Shown piece after piece: positions 26,502 through 34,782 of a stretch of 64,000 bases of DNA. The DNA is taken from positions 158,138-222,137 of the forward strand of contig NZ_RBZV01000009.1 in assembly GCF_003628145.1 (NCBI RefSeq), written 5' to 3'. Position 1 is the first letter of the stretch, and each line of letters begins with the position of its first letter. The stretch is from Trinickia fusca. GTDB lineage: Bacteria > Pseudomonadota > Gammaproteobacteria > Burkholderiales > Burkholderiaceae. Made by a program: the position numbers and the translations under genes. The notes beneath the pieces are model-generated. The model made no database searches. It saw only the letters and a program-made list of their open reading frames with translations, and was not told the DNA's origin.

Positions 26502-27365
26502 TCACGCGGTACGCGTGGCAGCTGCGTTGCGCGCGGTCTGCATCAGCGTATTGCGCACCTGTTGGAACAACTGCATGTACGAGCCGCGGCCCGTTTCGAT
26601 CGCGGCTGTCTTCAACGCATCGAGCACGAGCAGATCGGCCGGGAACGGCGCGACGATCGAGCCCGACATCGGCAGGAGCACCGGATCGTAGTGATGCGCG
26701 CGCCAATGGCGCTCGGTCATGAGCAGTAGCGACACCATGCGCTCGATGATGAACACCTTGGCCGGCACGAAGCCGTGACCGTAGGTGATCGGGCCGTTCA
26801 ACTGAGCGGCGAGCGCGCTATTGTTCGCCTCCGCGATCGCAAACAGCACTTCGCATTTCTCGAGCCAACGCCGCCAGAATGCCGGCGTCGCCACGAAGTA
26901 ATTGCAGAAAATGCTGTGACGCGAATCCATCAGCACGGTATGCGGGTCGACGCCGGGCGCGAGCAGCGAGAGCACGGATTCGAAGATCGACCAGATGCCG
27001 GGATGGTTCGTCGCCGCCTGCTCGAACACGTTGAGGTGCACGGCGCCTTGATCGAAGAACGGTGAGAACGCGATGACGTCGGCATCGCGCGGCGCACTGT
27101 CGATGAAGGCCTTGGTTGCGGCTGAGTCAAGCTTCGTCTTGCCGTGGAACTTCGGCGAGAAGAAGCCGTAGCGCGTGTTTTCGTCGAGCGTGTTCGAGAG
27201 CAGGAACTTGCGGATCGGCCAGTATTCGCGCCAGTCGGGACGCTGGCCGCAGTTGTCGAGCGGGATGAAGCCAGGGTCGACCTGCGCGCGCGTGTCTTCC
27301 GAGTAATAGATCTGATGGATCTCGATGCGGCGCTGGCCGGTGGGCGGCGTCGACGGTGCAAGCAT
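26502..27365 (-). CDS. conserved hypothetical of the glycan island
   Basis: 287 aa, no family named with confidence. Visible segments are IEIHQIYYSEDTRAQVDPGFIPLDNCGQRPDWREYWPIRKFL, YGFFSPKFHGKTKLD, DVIAFSPFFDQGA and NYFVATPAFWRRWLEKCEVLFAI; neither a signal peptide nor a membrane helix is seen. The pattern resembles uncharacterised glycosyltransferase-like proteins of O-antigen and flagellin-glycan loci, but I see no firm DxD-type metal site. It sits between the third GT41 gene and fliT, transcribed like fliTDC yet separated from them by a terminator. Probably sugar-related (inference). Confidence 0.6.
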   Translation of the reverse strand: MLAPSTPPTGQRRIEIHQIYYSEDTRAQVDPGFIPLDNCGQRPDWREYWPIRKFLLSNTLDENTRYGFFSPKFHGKTKLDSAATKAFIDSAPRDADVIAFSPFFDQGAVHLNVFEQAATNHPGIWSIFESVLSLLAPGVDPHTVLMDSRHSIFCNYFVATPAFWRRWLEKCEVLFAIAEANNSALAAQLNGPITYGHGFVPAKVFIIERMVSLLLMTERHWRAHHYDPVLLPMSGSIVAPFPADLLVLDALKTAAIETGRGSYMQLFQQVRNTLMQTARNAAATRTA

Positions 27366-27564
27366 GTCGTGTCTCGTTCAAAGGATGGCGTGGCGCGGCG
27401 TGCGCGCACGAGGCTGGCGTTAGTGTGCCCTGCGTGCCACGAAAGGTATGGGCCGAACAGCGTGCCGAATCGGGCTCAATTTCGGGTGTCGACAGGACAT
27501 CGCAACAGGGTGCTGCGCCGATGCGAGGCTTGTACGCGGACAATCCGCCAGCGCTCGTCATGCC

Positions 27565-27591
27565 AATAAAAAAGCCGCATGACGCGGCTTT
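27565..27591 (-). terminator. intrinsic terminator after fliT
   Basis: On the minus strand AAAGCCGC-GTCAT-GCGGCTTT is followed by a T-run (TTTTTTATT), 75-100 bp past the fliT stop. Strong shape for ending the fliD-fliT transcript. Confidence 0.8.
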
Positions 27592-27665
27592 CAAGGTGAT
27601 ACCGCCGCGCAGGCTGCGCACGGCTGTTCTTGGTTGTTGTTCGTTCAGTGAGCGAACTGACTGCC

Positions 27666-27956
27666 CTATGGGGTCGCGAGATACTGCCCGGCGGCAGCGA
27701 CGCGTCGCTGCGCTTCGCTATAGCTGGTCGAAATCGCATCGCAGGCCTCGCGCGCCTTGCTCTCGATGGTGTCGTTCATCGACTGGATTTCGCGGATCAT
27801 CGCGAGCCCTTCATCGGTTTGATCGGGGCCGAGCGACATCAGGAGCGGCGAACGTTCGTCGGCGAGGTCGGCGGCGAACTGCCAGTCGCCGGCTTCCATC
27901 GCGACGACGAGCGTGCGCGTCAGTTCATGGGCGCGTTGGAGGGATTCATGCGACAT
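27666..27956 (-). CDS. fliT: flagellar protein FliT-like chaperone
   Basis: 96 aa, almost all helix, no signal peptide. Length, position directly after fliD (26-bp gap) and helical content fit FliT, the cytosolic chaperone that holds FliD before export and, in enterics, antagonises FlhDC. Similarity to enteric FliT is weak, so the call rests largely on context. A terminator follows. Confidence 0.72.
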   Translation of the reverse strand: MSHESLQRAHELTRTLVVAMEAGDWQFAADLADERSPLLMSLGPDQTDEGLAMIREIQSMNDTIESKAREACDAISTSYSEAQRRVAAAGQYLATP

Positions 27957-27982
27957 ATCCGGAAACTCCTTTCAGGCCCGCG

Positions 27983-29419
27983 TCAGGCCGACTTGTTCAT
28001 CGTGCCGGCGCTGCCGTTGCCGCCGAACAGCTGGTTCAGATACGAGGTGTTGCTCGCCGTCTGCGACATGATCGTGTTCAGCTGCGTGAACTCGGCCTGG
28101 TACTGCGCTTGCAGCGTGGCCTGATAGGCGGTCAGCGTCGTTTGCGCTTGGTTCTGCGTCGTCACGTCGGCGTTCAACGTCGATTGCCGCTGTGCGATCT
28201 GGCCCGTCACCGCGGAGGTGTACGAGTTGATGAAGTTGTTCAACTGCTCGCCGATGCCGTTCGTGCCGTTGAACACGTTCGACACCATGCTCGGATTCGA
28301 CGCGAGCGTCGATTGCAGCGTCGAAGCGGTGAAGTTGACGGTGCCGTCGTCCTTCAGGTTCACGCCGAGTTGTGCAAGGCTGTAGGTCTGACCGCCGACG
28401 CTGATGCCGCTCGCCATGATCGACCCGATGCCGTTGACGGCCGAGTTCAGCATTGCATCGCCGAGCAACGGGCCTGCTTGCTGGCCGGATGCGGCGCTCG
28501 CGTTGTACGAGGAGAGCTGTTGTGCCGTTTGAACCCACGCGGTATAGGCGGTGGCGAAGTTCTGCACGGCGGTCACGATGCCCGACGTGTTGGTCGCAAC
28601 CGACAGCGTTTGCGTCGTGCCGACCGAAGCCGACGTGAGGCTCAGCGTCACGCCCGTCAATGCGTTCGTGACGTTGTTGTTGGCGCTGTCGACCGTGCTG
28701 CCGCTGATCGTCAGCTTGGCGTCCTGGCCGGCGGCCACTTGTGCGAAGTTCGCCGTCGCCATGCCCGCATCGACGGTCGGATCGGCGGACACGCCGACGG
28801 TGTTGGCCGCGCCGGTCTGCGTCGAGGTCAACACGAGGTGCTGGCCGTCGGTCGCCGTCACGACGGCCGCCGTCACGCCCGGATTGTTCGACGCGGTGTT
28901 GATGGCCGACGCAATGCCGGATAGCGTATTGTTCGACGAATTCAGCGCGATGGTCATCGTGCTGGTGCCGACGCTGATGTTCAGGTTGCCGGTGCCGAGC
29001 GTTGCGTTGCTCGCATAGGCCTTCGAAGAAATCTGGTTTGCGGTCGCGATCTGCTGCACGCTGACCGAGTACGAACCTGCCGCGGCGCCTGTCGTGGTCG
29101 TGGCGGTGATGCCGTTGCCGCTCATGGCGGCCGACAGTTGCGAGAAGATACTGCCGTCGGACAACCCGCTCAGCGAGTTTTGCAGCGCGGAGAGCTGCGA
29201 TTGCATCGTGCCGAGCGCGGACAGTGTCGTGTTGTCGCTCTGGATCGCGTTGCTGATCGTCTGCTGCTGCCCGGCGATCTTGGCCGTCACGAGCGCGCTG
29301 ACGAGCGAGTTCACGTCGAGCTGCGAGTTCGTCACACCGCTCAGGATCGACTGCGCAGCCTGTTGCAGGATGCTGTTGGTGTCCGTGGTGCCGCTGGTCG
29401 TGGAGGGTATGGTACTCAT
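27983..29419 (-). CDS. fliD: flagellar filament cap protein FliD (HAP2)
   Basis: 478 aa. The N-terminal region LDVNSLVSALVTAKIAGQQQTISNAIQSDNTTLSALGTMQSQL is the FliD N-terminal domain. Central Ser/Thr/Asn/Ala-rich D2-D3 domains follow, and a C-terminal coiled region ends in YLNQLFGGNGSAGTMNKSA. FliD caps the growing filament and folds flagellin as it arrives. Exported by the flagellar T3SS, so no Sec signal. Composition is rich in Ser/Thr, as possible glycan acceptors. Confidence 0.92.
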   Translation of the reverse strand: MSTIPSTTSGTTDTNSILQQAAQSILSGVTNSQLDVNSLVSALVTAKIAGQQQTISNAIQSDNTTLSALGTMQSQLSALQNSLSGLSDGSIFSQLSAAMSGNGITATTTTGAAAGSYSVSVQQIATANQISSKAYASNATLGTGNLNISVGTSTMTIALNSSNNTLSGIASAINTASNNPGVTAAVVTATDGQHLVLTSTQTGAANTVGVSADPTVDAGMATANFAQVAAGQDAKLTISGSTVDSANNNVTNALTGVTLSLTSASVGTTQTLSVATNTSGIVTAVQNFATAYTAWVQTAQQLSSYNASAASGQQAGPLLGDAMLNSAVNGIGSIMASGISVGGQTYSLAQLGVNLKDDGTVNFTASTLQSTLASNPSMVSNVFNGTNGIGEQLNNFINSYTSAVTGQIAQRQSTLNADVTTQNQAQTTLTAYQATLQAQYQAEFTQLNTIMSQTASNTSYLNQLFGGNGSAGTMNKSA

Positions 29420-29499
29420 GCCAGGCTCCGTGCTTTTCGCTAAATCGGGAATCGAAGCTGGGCCGTTCTTCAGTCAGGACCGGCCGGTGGATCAATGCG

Positions 29500-29523
29500 G
29501 AGCGGGAGGCATGCCTCCCGCTC
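29500..29523. repeat. perfect 11-bp-arm palindrome between fliC and fliD
   Basis: Arms GAGCGGGAGGC and GCCTCCCGCTC are separated by only AT, in the 211-bp gap after fliC. A larger GC-rich imperfect hairpin covers about 29533-29583. Neither has a T-run. They may end or stabilise the fliC message. Confidence 0.5.
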
Positions 29524-29630
29524 GGTGATGCTTTGCGCCGGTACCGCGAGATGCGCTGCGCAACGCGTCGCGCGGCACCGGCTTTGCGCGGCGAGCCTTG
29601 AAGCCGGCCCGCCGCGCGTGGCTCGCGCTC

Positions 29631-30449
29631 TTATTGCAGGAGCTTGAGCACTTGTTGCGGCAGCGAGTTCGCTTGCGACAGCACCGAGATACCGGCTTGT
29701 TGCAGCACTTGTGCCTTCGACAGGTTCGCCGTTTCTTGCGCGAAGTCTGCGTCTTCGATCTGCGACTTAGCAGCCGACAGGTTCGTCGATTCCGTTTGCG
29801 TGTTGGTGATTGCAGCGCTGAACGTGTTCTGCGTTGCACCCAGCGTTGCTTGGAAGTTGTTGACTTGCGTCAGTGCTGCGTCGATCGCCGTGATCGCGTT
29901 TTGCGCGCCCGACGTCGTCGAGATGTCGATACCGCTCACGCCCAGGCCGGTCGTCGTCCACGACGTCGTGCCGAAGTTCGCCGTGATCGTTTGGTTGGCC
30001 GAAGCGCCGATCTGGAAGTTCACGCTGCCCAGGCCGCCGAGCACAGCTTGACCGTTGAACGTCGTTTGCGATTCAACGCGGTTGATTTCCGTCAGACGCG
30101 TCGAGACTTCCGTTTGCAGGTTGCCTTGAGCTGCCGTGCCGAGCGAGCCGTCGCCCGATTCAACTGCCAGCTGGCGGATACGCTGCAAGTTGGCAACGGT
30201 CGACGAGATCGCGCCCGAAGCGGTTTGCACCATCGAGATACCGTTGTTGGCGTTCATCACGCCTTGGTTCAGCGCGTTGATCGATGCCGTTTGCGTCGTC
30301 GCGATAGCGAGACCAGCAGCGTCGTCGGCGGCGGTGTTGATGCGCTTGCCCGACGAGAGGCGGTTGATAGCTTGCGACAGCGCGCTTTGCGAGCTCGACA
30401 GGTTCGATTGCGTCGAGAGCGACAGAATGTTGGTGTTGATGTTCAGCAT
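29631..30449 (-). CDS. fliC: flagellin FliC
   Basis: 272 aa from ATG 30449 (GAGGAAAG before it); the frame extends farther upstream but the flagellin start MLNINTNILSLSTQSNL fixes the true one. D0/D1 helices at both ends are well conserved (AINRLSSGKRINTAADDAAGLAIA at the N-terminus; QIEDADFAQETANLSKAQVLQQAGISVLSQANSLPQQVLKLLQ at the C-terminus). The variable middle is only about 90 residues, typical of short Burkholderia flagellins. It is rich in Ser/Thr/Asn, offering O-glycan sites for the adjacent glycosyltransferases. Driven by a sigma-28 promoter. Confidence 0.96.
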   Translation of the reverse strand: MLNINTNILSLSTQSNLSSSQSALSQAINRLSSGKRINTAADDAAGLAIATTQTASINALNQGVMNANNGISMVQTASGAISSTVANLQRIRQLAVESGDGSLGTAAQGNLQTEVSTRLTEINRVESQTTFNGQAVLGGLGSVNFQIGASANQTITANFGTTSWTTTGLGVSGIDISTTSGAQNAITAIDAALTQVNNFQATLGATQNTFSAAITNTQTESTNLSAAKSQIEDADFAQETANLSKAQVLQQAGISVLSQANSLPQQVLKLLQ

Positions 30450-30537
30450 TTCTTTCCTCGTTTGGGAAACGGTCCAGGGACTAGGCTGGTTCAGGGTTCG
30501 GCGTCGCGCTTTCGCGATTGGCGCCCGCCTGTCCTGG

Positions 30538-30565
30538 TTGTCGGCGAGGCGCGGAAAAAACTTTA
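30538..30565 (-). promoter_or_regulatory. sigma-28 (FliA) promoter of fliC
   Basis: On the minus strand TAAAGTTT (30565-30558), 12 bases, then GCCGACAA (30545-30538). This is a near-match to the FliA consensus TAAAGTTT-N11-GCCGATAA. The start codon is about 85 bases downstream. Confidence 0.8.
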
Positions 30566-31120
30566 GGGAGCGATTGACGATTTGCCGGACGAATCGCCGC
30601 CACAAACGAGCAAATGCCTGTGGCGCAAGCGTTTGCGACCAGTGAACGGTTTTTCGAAGAGGGGCAATTGCGCGCGTTTGAGCCGTTTGATCGACTCAGG
30701 AACCTGAGTTAAGCAATGGCTTGACGCCACGATTCCAGCGTTTGGGACCGTGGTGATTAGGTGATGGCTTGGCCAGACGGCCGATTCGGCGGGGAAAATC
30801 CTCGCAAGAACAAGGAAGTAGCCCCGCACGAGTTTACCTGTTATGATCCCAGGTCGAATTGAGATCGCTGCCGCGCGCGTTTGCGCAAAGTGCCGCCGCT
30901 TTGCTTGTGGCGAAGCGATTCGGCATGGGGCCCGGCAGTGTGACGCGGCGCCGGCAAGCTTTGCCGGCCGGCGTTCGCGGTGAATGCTCCACCCTCTCTT
31001 TTCCGGCCTCCGCAGCCGTTTCGCTATTCGGCCTTTCGTTCAGAGCCTGATCGAAACGCCCGGAAGACCGATGCGTGTGCAGGTTGCCGCCACGCAATTG
31101 ACCGCAACTTTGGAATTTAC
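30566..31120. other. intergenic stretch between fliC and rpsU
   Basis: About 555 bases between divergent genes. It holds the perfect dyad ACTCAGG-AA-CCTGAGT at 30694-30709 and, by need, the rpsU promoter. Short open frames here have no recognisable content. No RNA gene seen. Confidence 0.5.
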
Positions 31121-31333
31121 ATGACGACGATTCTTCTGAAGGAAAACGAGCCGTTCGAGGTGGCGATCCGCCGCTTTCGTCGCGCCATCGAAAAGAACGG
31201 CCTGATCGCCGAGCTGCGTGAGCGTCAGGCTTACGAAAAGCCGACCGCTGTGCGTAAGCGCAAGAAGGCCGCGGCAGTCAAGCGCCTGCACAAGCGTCTG
31301 CGCAGCCAAATGCTGCCGAAGAAGCTGCACTAA
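31121..31333 (+). CDS. rpsU: 30S ribosomal protein S21
   Basis: 70 aa, [19 protein letters not shown]...[17 protein letters not shown]: basic, near-universal bS21 sequence of normal length. Helps the 30S subunit pair with the Shine-Dalgarno sequence. ATG 31121 is set by family length even though the frame is open upstream. It is followed by a strong bidirectional hairpin. Paralogous S21 copies are common in Burkholderia. Confidence 0.96.
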   Translation: MTTILLKENEPFEVAIRRFRRAIEKNGLIAELRERQAYEKPTAVRKRKKAAAVKRLHKRLRSQMLPKKLH

Positions 31334-31386
31334 AAGCAGCATCGCACGCGTTTGCCGCTGATCGGCGAGCGCGACGGCTTGCATCA

Positions 31387-31424
31387 AAACGGCGGCGTGC
31401 TTCGCAAGAAGCACGCCGCCGTTT
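31387..31424. terminator. bidirectional terminator between rpsU and convergent gene
   Basis: Perfect 17-bp stem AAACGGCGGCGTGCTTC / GAAGCACGCCGCCGTTT with loop GCAA. A/T ends on both sides let it work for both genes. Confidence 0.85.
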
Positions 31425-31427
31425 GCG

Positions 31428-31856
31428 TTATGCGGCGTGTTTTTCCAAGCGCTGGGTCGACAAGCCGAACTCGCGTGCGATCGAGGCGAGTCGTTCGCGC
31501 CACTCCCACACGCCGAATGCGTCGTGCACGTTTTGCAGGCAACTGAGCAGGCTGACCGTGCGCGGATCGTAGATGTTCACGCGCGCTTTCACGAGCGCCT
31601 TCTTCAGTGCCGCGATACCGGCATCCATATAGGCCGGCACCGCCTGAGGCGGCATGCCGACGTAGCGCACCGGCACGCCTTCCATCGTGCTCAGATAGTC
31701 GCGCGGGCTGATCAGGGCACCGATCGGGCAGCCGCCGTGATAGCCACGGTATGCGCCGCCGCCGCGCGGCAGCAGGGCCGCCTGCCCCTGGCTGAAGAGG
31801 TGGTCGACGGCATGGTCGAACAGGGCTTGCTGCGTGAGGAAATGCAGGTTCTTCAT
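31428..31856 (-). CDS. conserved hypothetical protein
   Basis: 142 aa from ATG 31856; an upstream in-frame start at 31901 adds 15 residues of low character. Contains LLPRGGGAYRGYHGGCPIGALISPRDYLSTMEGVPVRYVG and a C-terminal helical half (NVHDAFGVWEWRERLASIAREFGLS). No signal peptide, helix bundle or known catalytic motif is recognised. Monocistronic, it converges on rpsU. Function unknown; probably cytosolic. Confidence 0.65.
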   Translation of the reverse strand: MKNLHFLTQQALFDHAVDHLFSQGQAALLPRGGGAYRGYHGGCPIGALISPRDYLSTMEGVPVRYVGMPPQAVPAYMDAGIAALKKALVKARVNIYDPRTVSLLSCLQNVHDAFGVWEWRERLASIAREFGLSTQRLEKHAA

Positions 31857-32017
31857 GGTCTCTTTGGGGCGGTCTTCTTGGCAGTCGTGCCGCGTAGGCA
31901 TGTGGCGCAGCGATCGTTGTTTGTCCTAACTGATATATAACGGCCGACCGCGCCACGAATGCAGGCCTGTGGGGATAGTCCCTAGGCGGGCGATGATTGT
32001 CGAGGCTCTAGCGCACG

Positions 32018-32617
32018 CTAAGCGGTGACTTGATTGCCGCCGGATTTGGCCAGTGCCGCGCAGCGGGCATGCCCGGCGCAATCGATCTGGTGATCGTTGA
32101 CCATGCCGATGGCTTGCATGAATGCGTAGCAGATCGTCGAGCCGACGAACTTGCAGCCATAGCCCTTGAGCGCTTTGCTCAGGGCATCGGAGGTGGGTGT
32201 CGACGCAGGAGTGTGTTCCTTATAGGCGCGCCAGGCGTTTTGCACGGGCTCATTGCCGACGAACGACCAGACGAAGTTCGCGAGCGAGCCGTGTTCGGCG
32301 CGGATACGCAGCACGGCGCGTGCATTGACGATGGCCGCTTCGATCTTCGCGCGGTTACGCACGATGCCGGCATCGTTCAGCAGGACATCGACGTCGGCGG
32401 GCGTGAAGCGCGCCACGGCTTGCGCATCGAAGTTCGCGAACGCGCGGCGATAGTGTTCGCGCTTGTTCAGGATCGTCGACCAAGACAGGCCGGCTTGCGC
32501 CCCTTCGAGCACGAGCATTTCGAACAGATAGCGCTCGTCCCGCGAGGGCACGCCCCATTCAGTGTCGTGGTATTGCTCGTCCGCCGGCGTTCTTACCCAA
32601 TTGCAGCGCTGCGTCAT
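32018..32617 (-). CDS. tag: DNA-3-methyladenine glycosylase I
   Basis: 199 aa from ATG 32617. Removes 3-methyladenine from alkylated DNA. The Tag zinc snap is visible: Cys5 and His17 (CNWV ... YHDTEWGVP) at the start, and His/Cys ligands near the end (NDHQIDCAGHARC). The helix-hairpin-helix region LEGAQAGLSWSTILNKREHYRRAF is typical. Divergent from the kinase gene at 32812. Usual length for the family. Confidence 0.95.
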   Translation of the reverse strand: MTQRCNWVRTPADEQYHDTEWGVPSRDERYLFEMLVLEGAQAGLSWSTILNKREHYRRAFANFDAQAVARFTPADVDVLLNDAGIVRNRAKIEAAIVNARAVLRIRAEHGSLANFVWSFVGNEPVQNAWRAYKEHTPASTPTSDALSKALKGYGCKFVGSTICYAFMQAIGMVNDHQIDCAGHARCAALAKSGGNQVTA

Positions 32618-32811
32618 TCGGTCCTCGTTCTCGTTCGCTTCGTTGTCGGCAAGCATAGCGGATCGACGGCTCGCGGCAACTTGGCCGTTTGGCAGATTGG
32701 CGCCGCGCGGCGAAGCGGCTAACCTTTCGATCCGATGGTCGGCTTGCCACGGCGCGTGGCGGGCATGACAGCTCCAGGCAGCGTAAAGCAGCGAAGGATG
32801 AAGGTAATTCC

Positions 32812-33699
32812 ATGGAACCAGCACAACACTTTCTGATCGGCGTCGACGGCGGCGGCACGGGCTCGCGCGTCGTGCTGGCCGACCTGCACGGCACCGAACT
32901 CGCGCAAGCGGTGGGCGGCGCGTCGGGCCTCGGGCTCGGCATCGAGCGCGCGTGGCAGGCCATCGAGGCGGCCTGTGCAGAAGCGTTCGCTCAGGCGGGC
33001 GCTGCGCTCGACTGGTCGCGCTGCACGCTCGGTTGCGGGCTCGCCGGCGTCAACAATCGCGATTGGCTCGCCGCGTTCCTCGCCGGCGCGCCCAAGTTGG
33101 CGGGCCTGGTGGTCGAAAGCGATGCGTACACGACGCTGGTCGGCGCACATGGCGGCGCGCCCGGCGTCATCGTCGCGGTTGGCACCGGCAGCATTGCGGC
33201 GGTGCTTGAACCTGGCGGGGCGTGGCGCGTAGCGGGCGGCTACGGCTTTCCGTCGGGCGACGAGGCGAGCGGCGCATGGCTCGGATTGCGCGCGGTCGTG
33301 CACGCTCAACAGGCACTGGATGGACGCGCTCGTGTCGATGCGTTCGCGCAAGCGCTGCTGGCGCGAGCCGGTGCGTCCGACCGAGACAGTCTCGTCGTCT
33401 GGCTGTGCAACGCGAATCAGACGGCCTATGCAAGCCTGGCGCCCATTGTGCTCGAGCACAGCGCGCATCCCGTCGCGGCCGCGTTGCTCGCTCAGGCAGG
33501 CTCTGACATCGCCAAGCTCATCGATGCGCTTGATCCGGCTGGCACATTGCCCGTTGCGCTGTGCGGCGGGCTGGCGCAGCCGCTGAGCGCATTCGTGCCG
33601 CCCGCGTCTCGGGCAAGGCTGCGTGCGCCGCAAAGCGATTCGGCGCACGGTGCGCTGCAGCTTGCGCGGCAAGCGTTCGAGCGGCGTCGGCAGCCTTGA
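32812..33699 (+). CDS. BadF/BadG/BcrA/BcrD-type ATPase, probable N-acetylglucosamine kinase
   Basis: 295 aa, ASKHA fold. The N-terminal phosphate-1 loop is IGVDGGGTGSRVVLAD, followed by CGLAGVNN, the phosphate-2 loop VIVAVGTGSIAAV, the YGFPSGDEASGAWLG segment typical of GlcNAc/glucosamine kinases, and a late CGGLAQPL adenosine motif. It probably phosphorylates an aminosugar from cell-wall or chitin turnover. The chitinase at 4.6 kb makes such a use natural, but the genes are not linked in an operon. Start by AAGG before ATG 32812. Confidence 0.85.
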   Translation: MEPAQHFLIGVDGGGTGSRVVLADLHGTELAQAVGGASGLGLGIERAWQAIEAACAEAFAQAGAALDWSRCTLGCGLAGVNNRDWLAAFLAGAPKLAGLVVESDAYTTLVGAHGGAPGVIVAVGTGSIAAVLEPGGAWRVAGGYGFPSGDEASGAWLGLRAVVHAQQALDGRARVDAFAQALLARAGASDRDSLVVWLCNANQTAYASLAPIVLEHSAHPVAAALLAQAGSDIAKLIDALDPAGTLPVALCGGLAQPLSAFVPPASRARLRAPQSDSAHGALQLARQAFERRRQP

Positions 33700-33872
33700 C
33701 CGGCGCGAACCGGTAAGCGGCAAGCGTCAGTTGCGGCGACGCCGCGCTCGGCCCGTCGAGCGCGTCACGTGACCGTGCGCCGCGGTGCTTTTATCGGGGG
33801 CGATACAATGAAGGCCTTGCGGTCCCGCTTGCTCCCGCGCCTCTCCTTCTCTTTTCTCGCCCGTTGCCCGCC

Positions 33873-34694
33873 ATGTACAAAGTGATCGCCACCGACCTCG
33901 ACGGAACGCTTCTCAACAGCGAGCATCAGCTCGATCCCTTCACGGTGGCAACGATCCGCAGGCTGGCAGGGGAGGGTGTGCATTTCGTGATCGCGACGGG
34001 GCGCCACTTCTGCGACGTCGCCGGCATTCGCGATGTGCTCGGCATCCGGCCTTATCTGGTCACCTCGAACGGCGCACGGGTGCACGCACCCGACGACACG
34101 ATGATTCACGCGAGCAATTTGCCCGCTGACGCGGTGCGGCGACTCGTGCAGCCCGACATCGTGGGCGCGCATGGCCGCGTGATCGTCAATCTGTTCGCCG
34201 ACGACGCCTGGCTCATCGATCGCGACGCGCCCGAGTTGCTGGCTTTTCACCACGATTCGGGGTTTCGCTACCAAGTCGTCGACATGCCATCGCAAGCGGG
34301 CAGCGATATCGCCAAAGTGCTCTATATCGGCGATCCCGCCGATCTTGCCCAAGTCGTCGCGAATCTCGAGCGCGAATTCGGCGACACGCTTTACGTCACG
34401 TATTCGCTGCCCGACTGTCTCGAAGTCATGACGTCGGATGTCTCCAAAGGCCGTGCGCTGCAATTCGTGCTCGCACAGCTTGGTGTCGAAGCATCACGGT
34501 GTGTCGCATTCGGCGACAACATGAACGATATCGATCTGCTCGAAACGGCCGGCTATCCGTTCATGATGAACAACGCGAATCCGGATCTGATCGCGCGGTT
34601 GCCGCACATTCCGCGTATCGGCAACAATTTCGAGGCGGGCGTCGCGCACCACCTGCGCAAGCTTTTTTCGATTGCCGACGAGTTGACGTGCTGA
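33873..34694 (+). CDS. Cof-type HAD-IIB family phosphatase
   Basis: 273 aa from ATG 33873. Motif I is IATDLDGTLLNSEHQL, motif II is around FVIATGRHF, motif III Lys is in DVSKGRALQFVL, and motif IV is AFGDNMNDIDLLETAGYPFMMNNA. These proteins dephosphorylate sugar phosphates, FMN or similar small molecules; the real substrate is not evident. Converges on the histidine phosphatase gene, with a perfect 12-bp hairpin between. Confidence 0.92.
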   Translation: MYKVIATDLDGTLLNSEHQLDPFTVATIRRLAGEGVHFVIATGRHFCDVAGIRDVLGIRPYLVTSNGARVHAPDDTMIHASNLPADAVRRLVQPDIVGAHGRVIVNLFADDAWLIDRDAPELLAFHHDSGFRYQVVDMPSQAGSDIAKVLYIGDPADLAQVVANLEREFGDTLYVTYSLPDCLEVMTSDVSKGRALQFVLAQLGVEASRCVAFGDNMNDIDLLETAGYPFMMNNANPDLIARLPHIPRIGNNFEAGVAHHLRKLFSIADELTC

Positions 34695-34746
34695 CAGCGC
34701 TTGCACCGTTAGTACGTCGCCATTCAAAGCACTCAGCTTGAGGCAG

Positions 34747-34776
34747 GGTGCAAATGCGGCAATACGCATTTGCACC
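34747..34776. terminator. hairpin between convergent genes
   Basis: Perfect stem GGTGCAAATGCG / CGCATTTGCACC with loop GCAATA, placed between the two stops. There is no strong T-run. Confidence 0.6.
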
Positions 34777-34782
34777 GCATCG

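Noticed and set aside
30450..30605. 52 extra codons before flagellin
   Set aside because: They cover the sigma-28 promoter and untranslated leader; flagellin begins MLNINTN.
30563..30829. 88-codon open frame upstream of fliC
   Set aside because: No homology signal and runs through the promoter region.
31428..31901. CRISPR or direct-repeat array near rpsU
   Set aside because: Only a single terminator hairpin is present; no spaced repeats. No CRISPR array is seen anywhere in the window.
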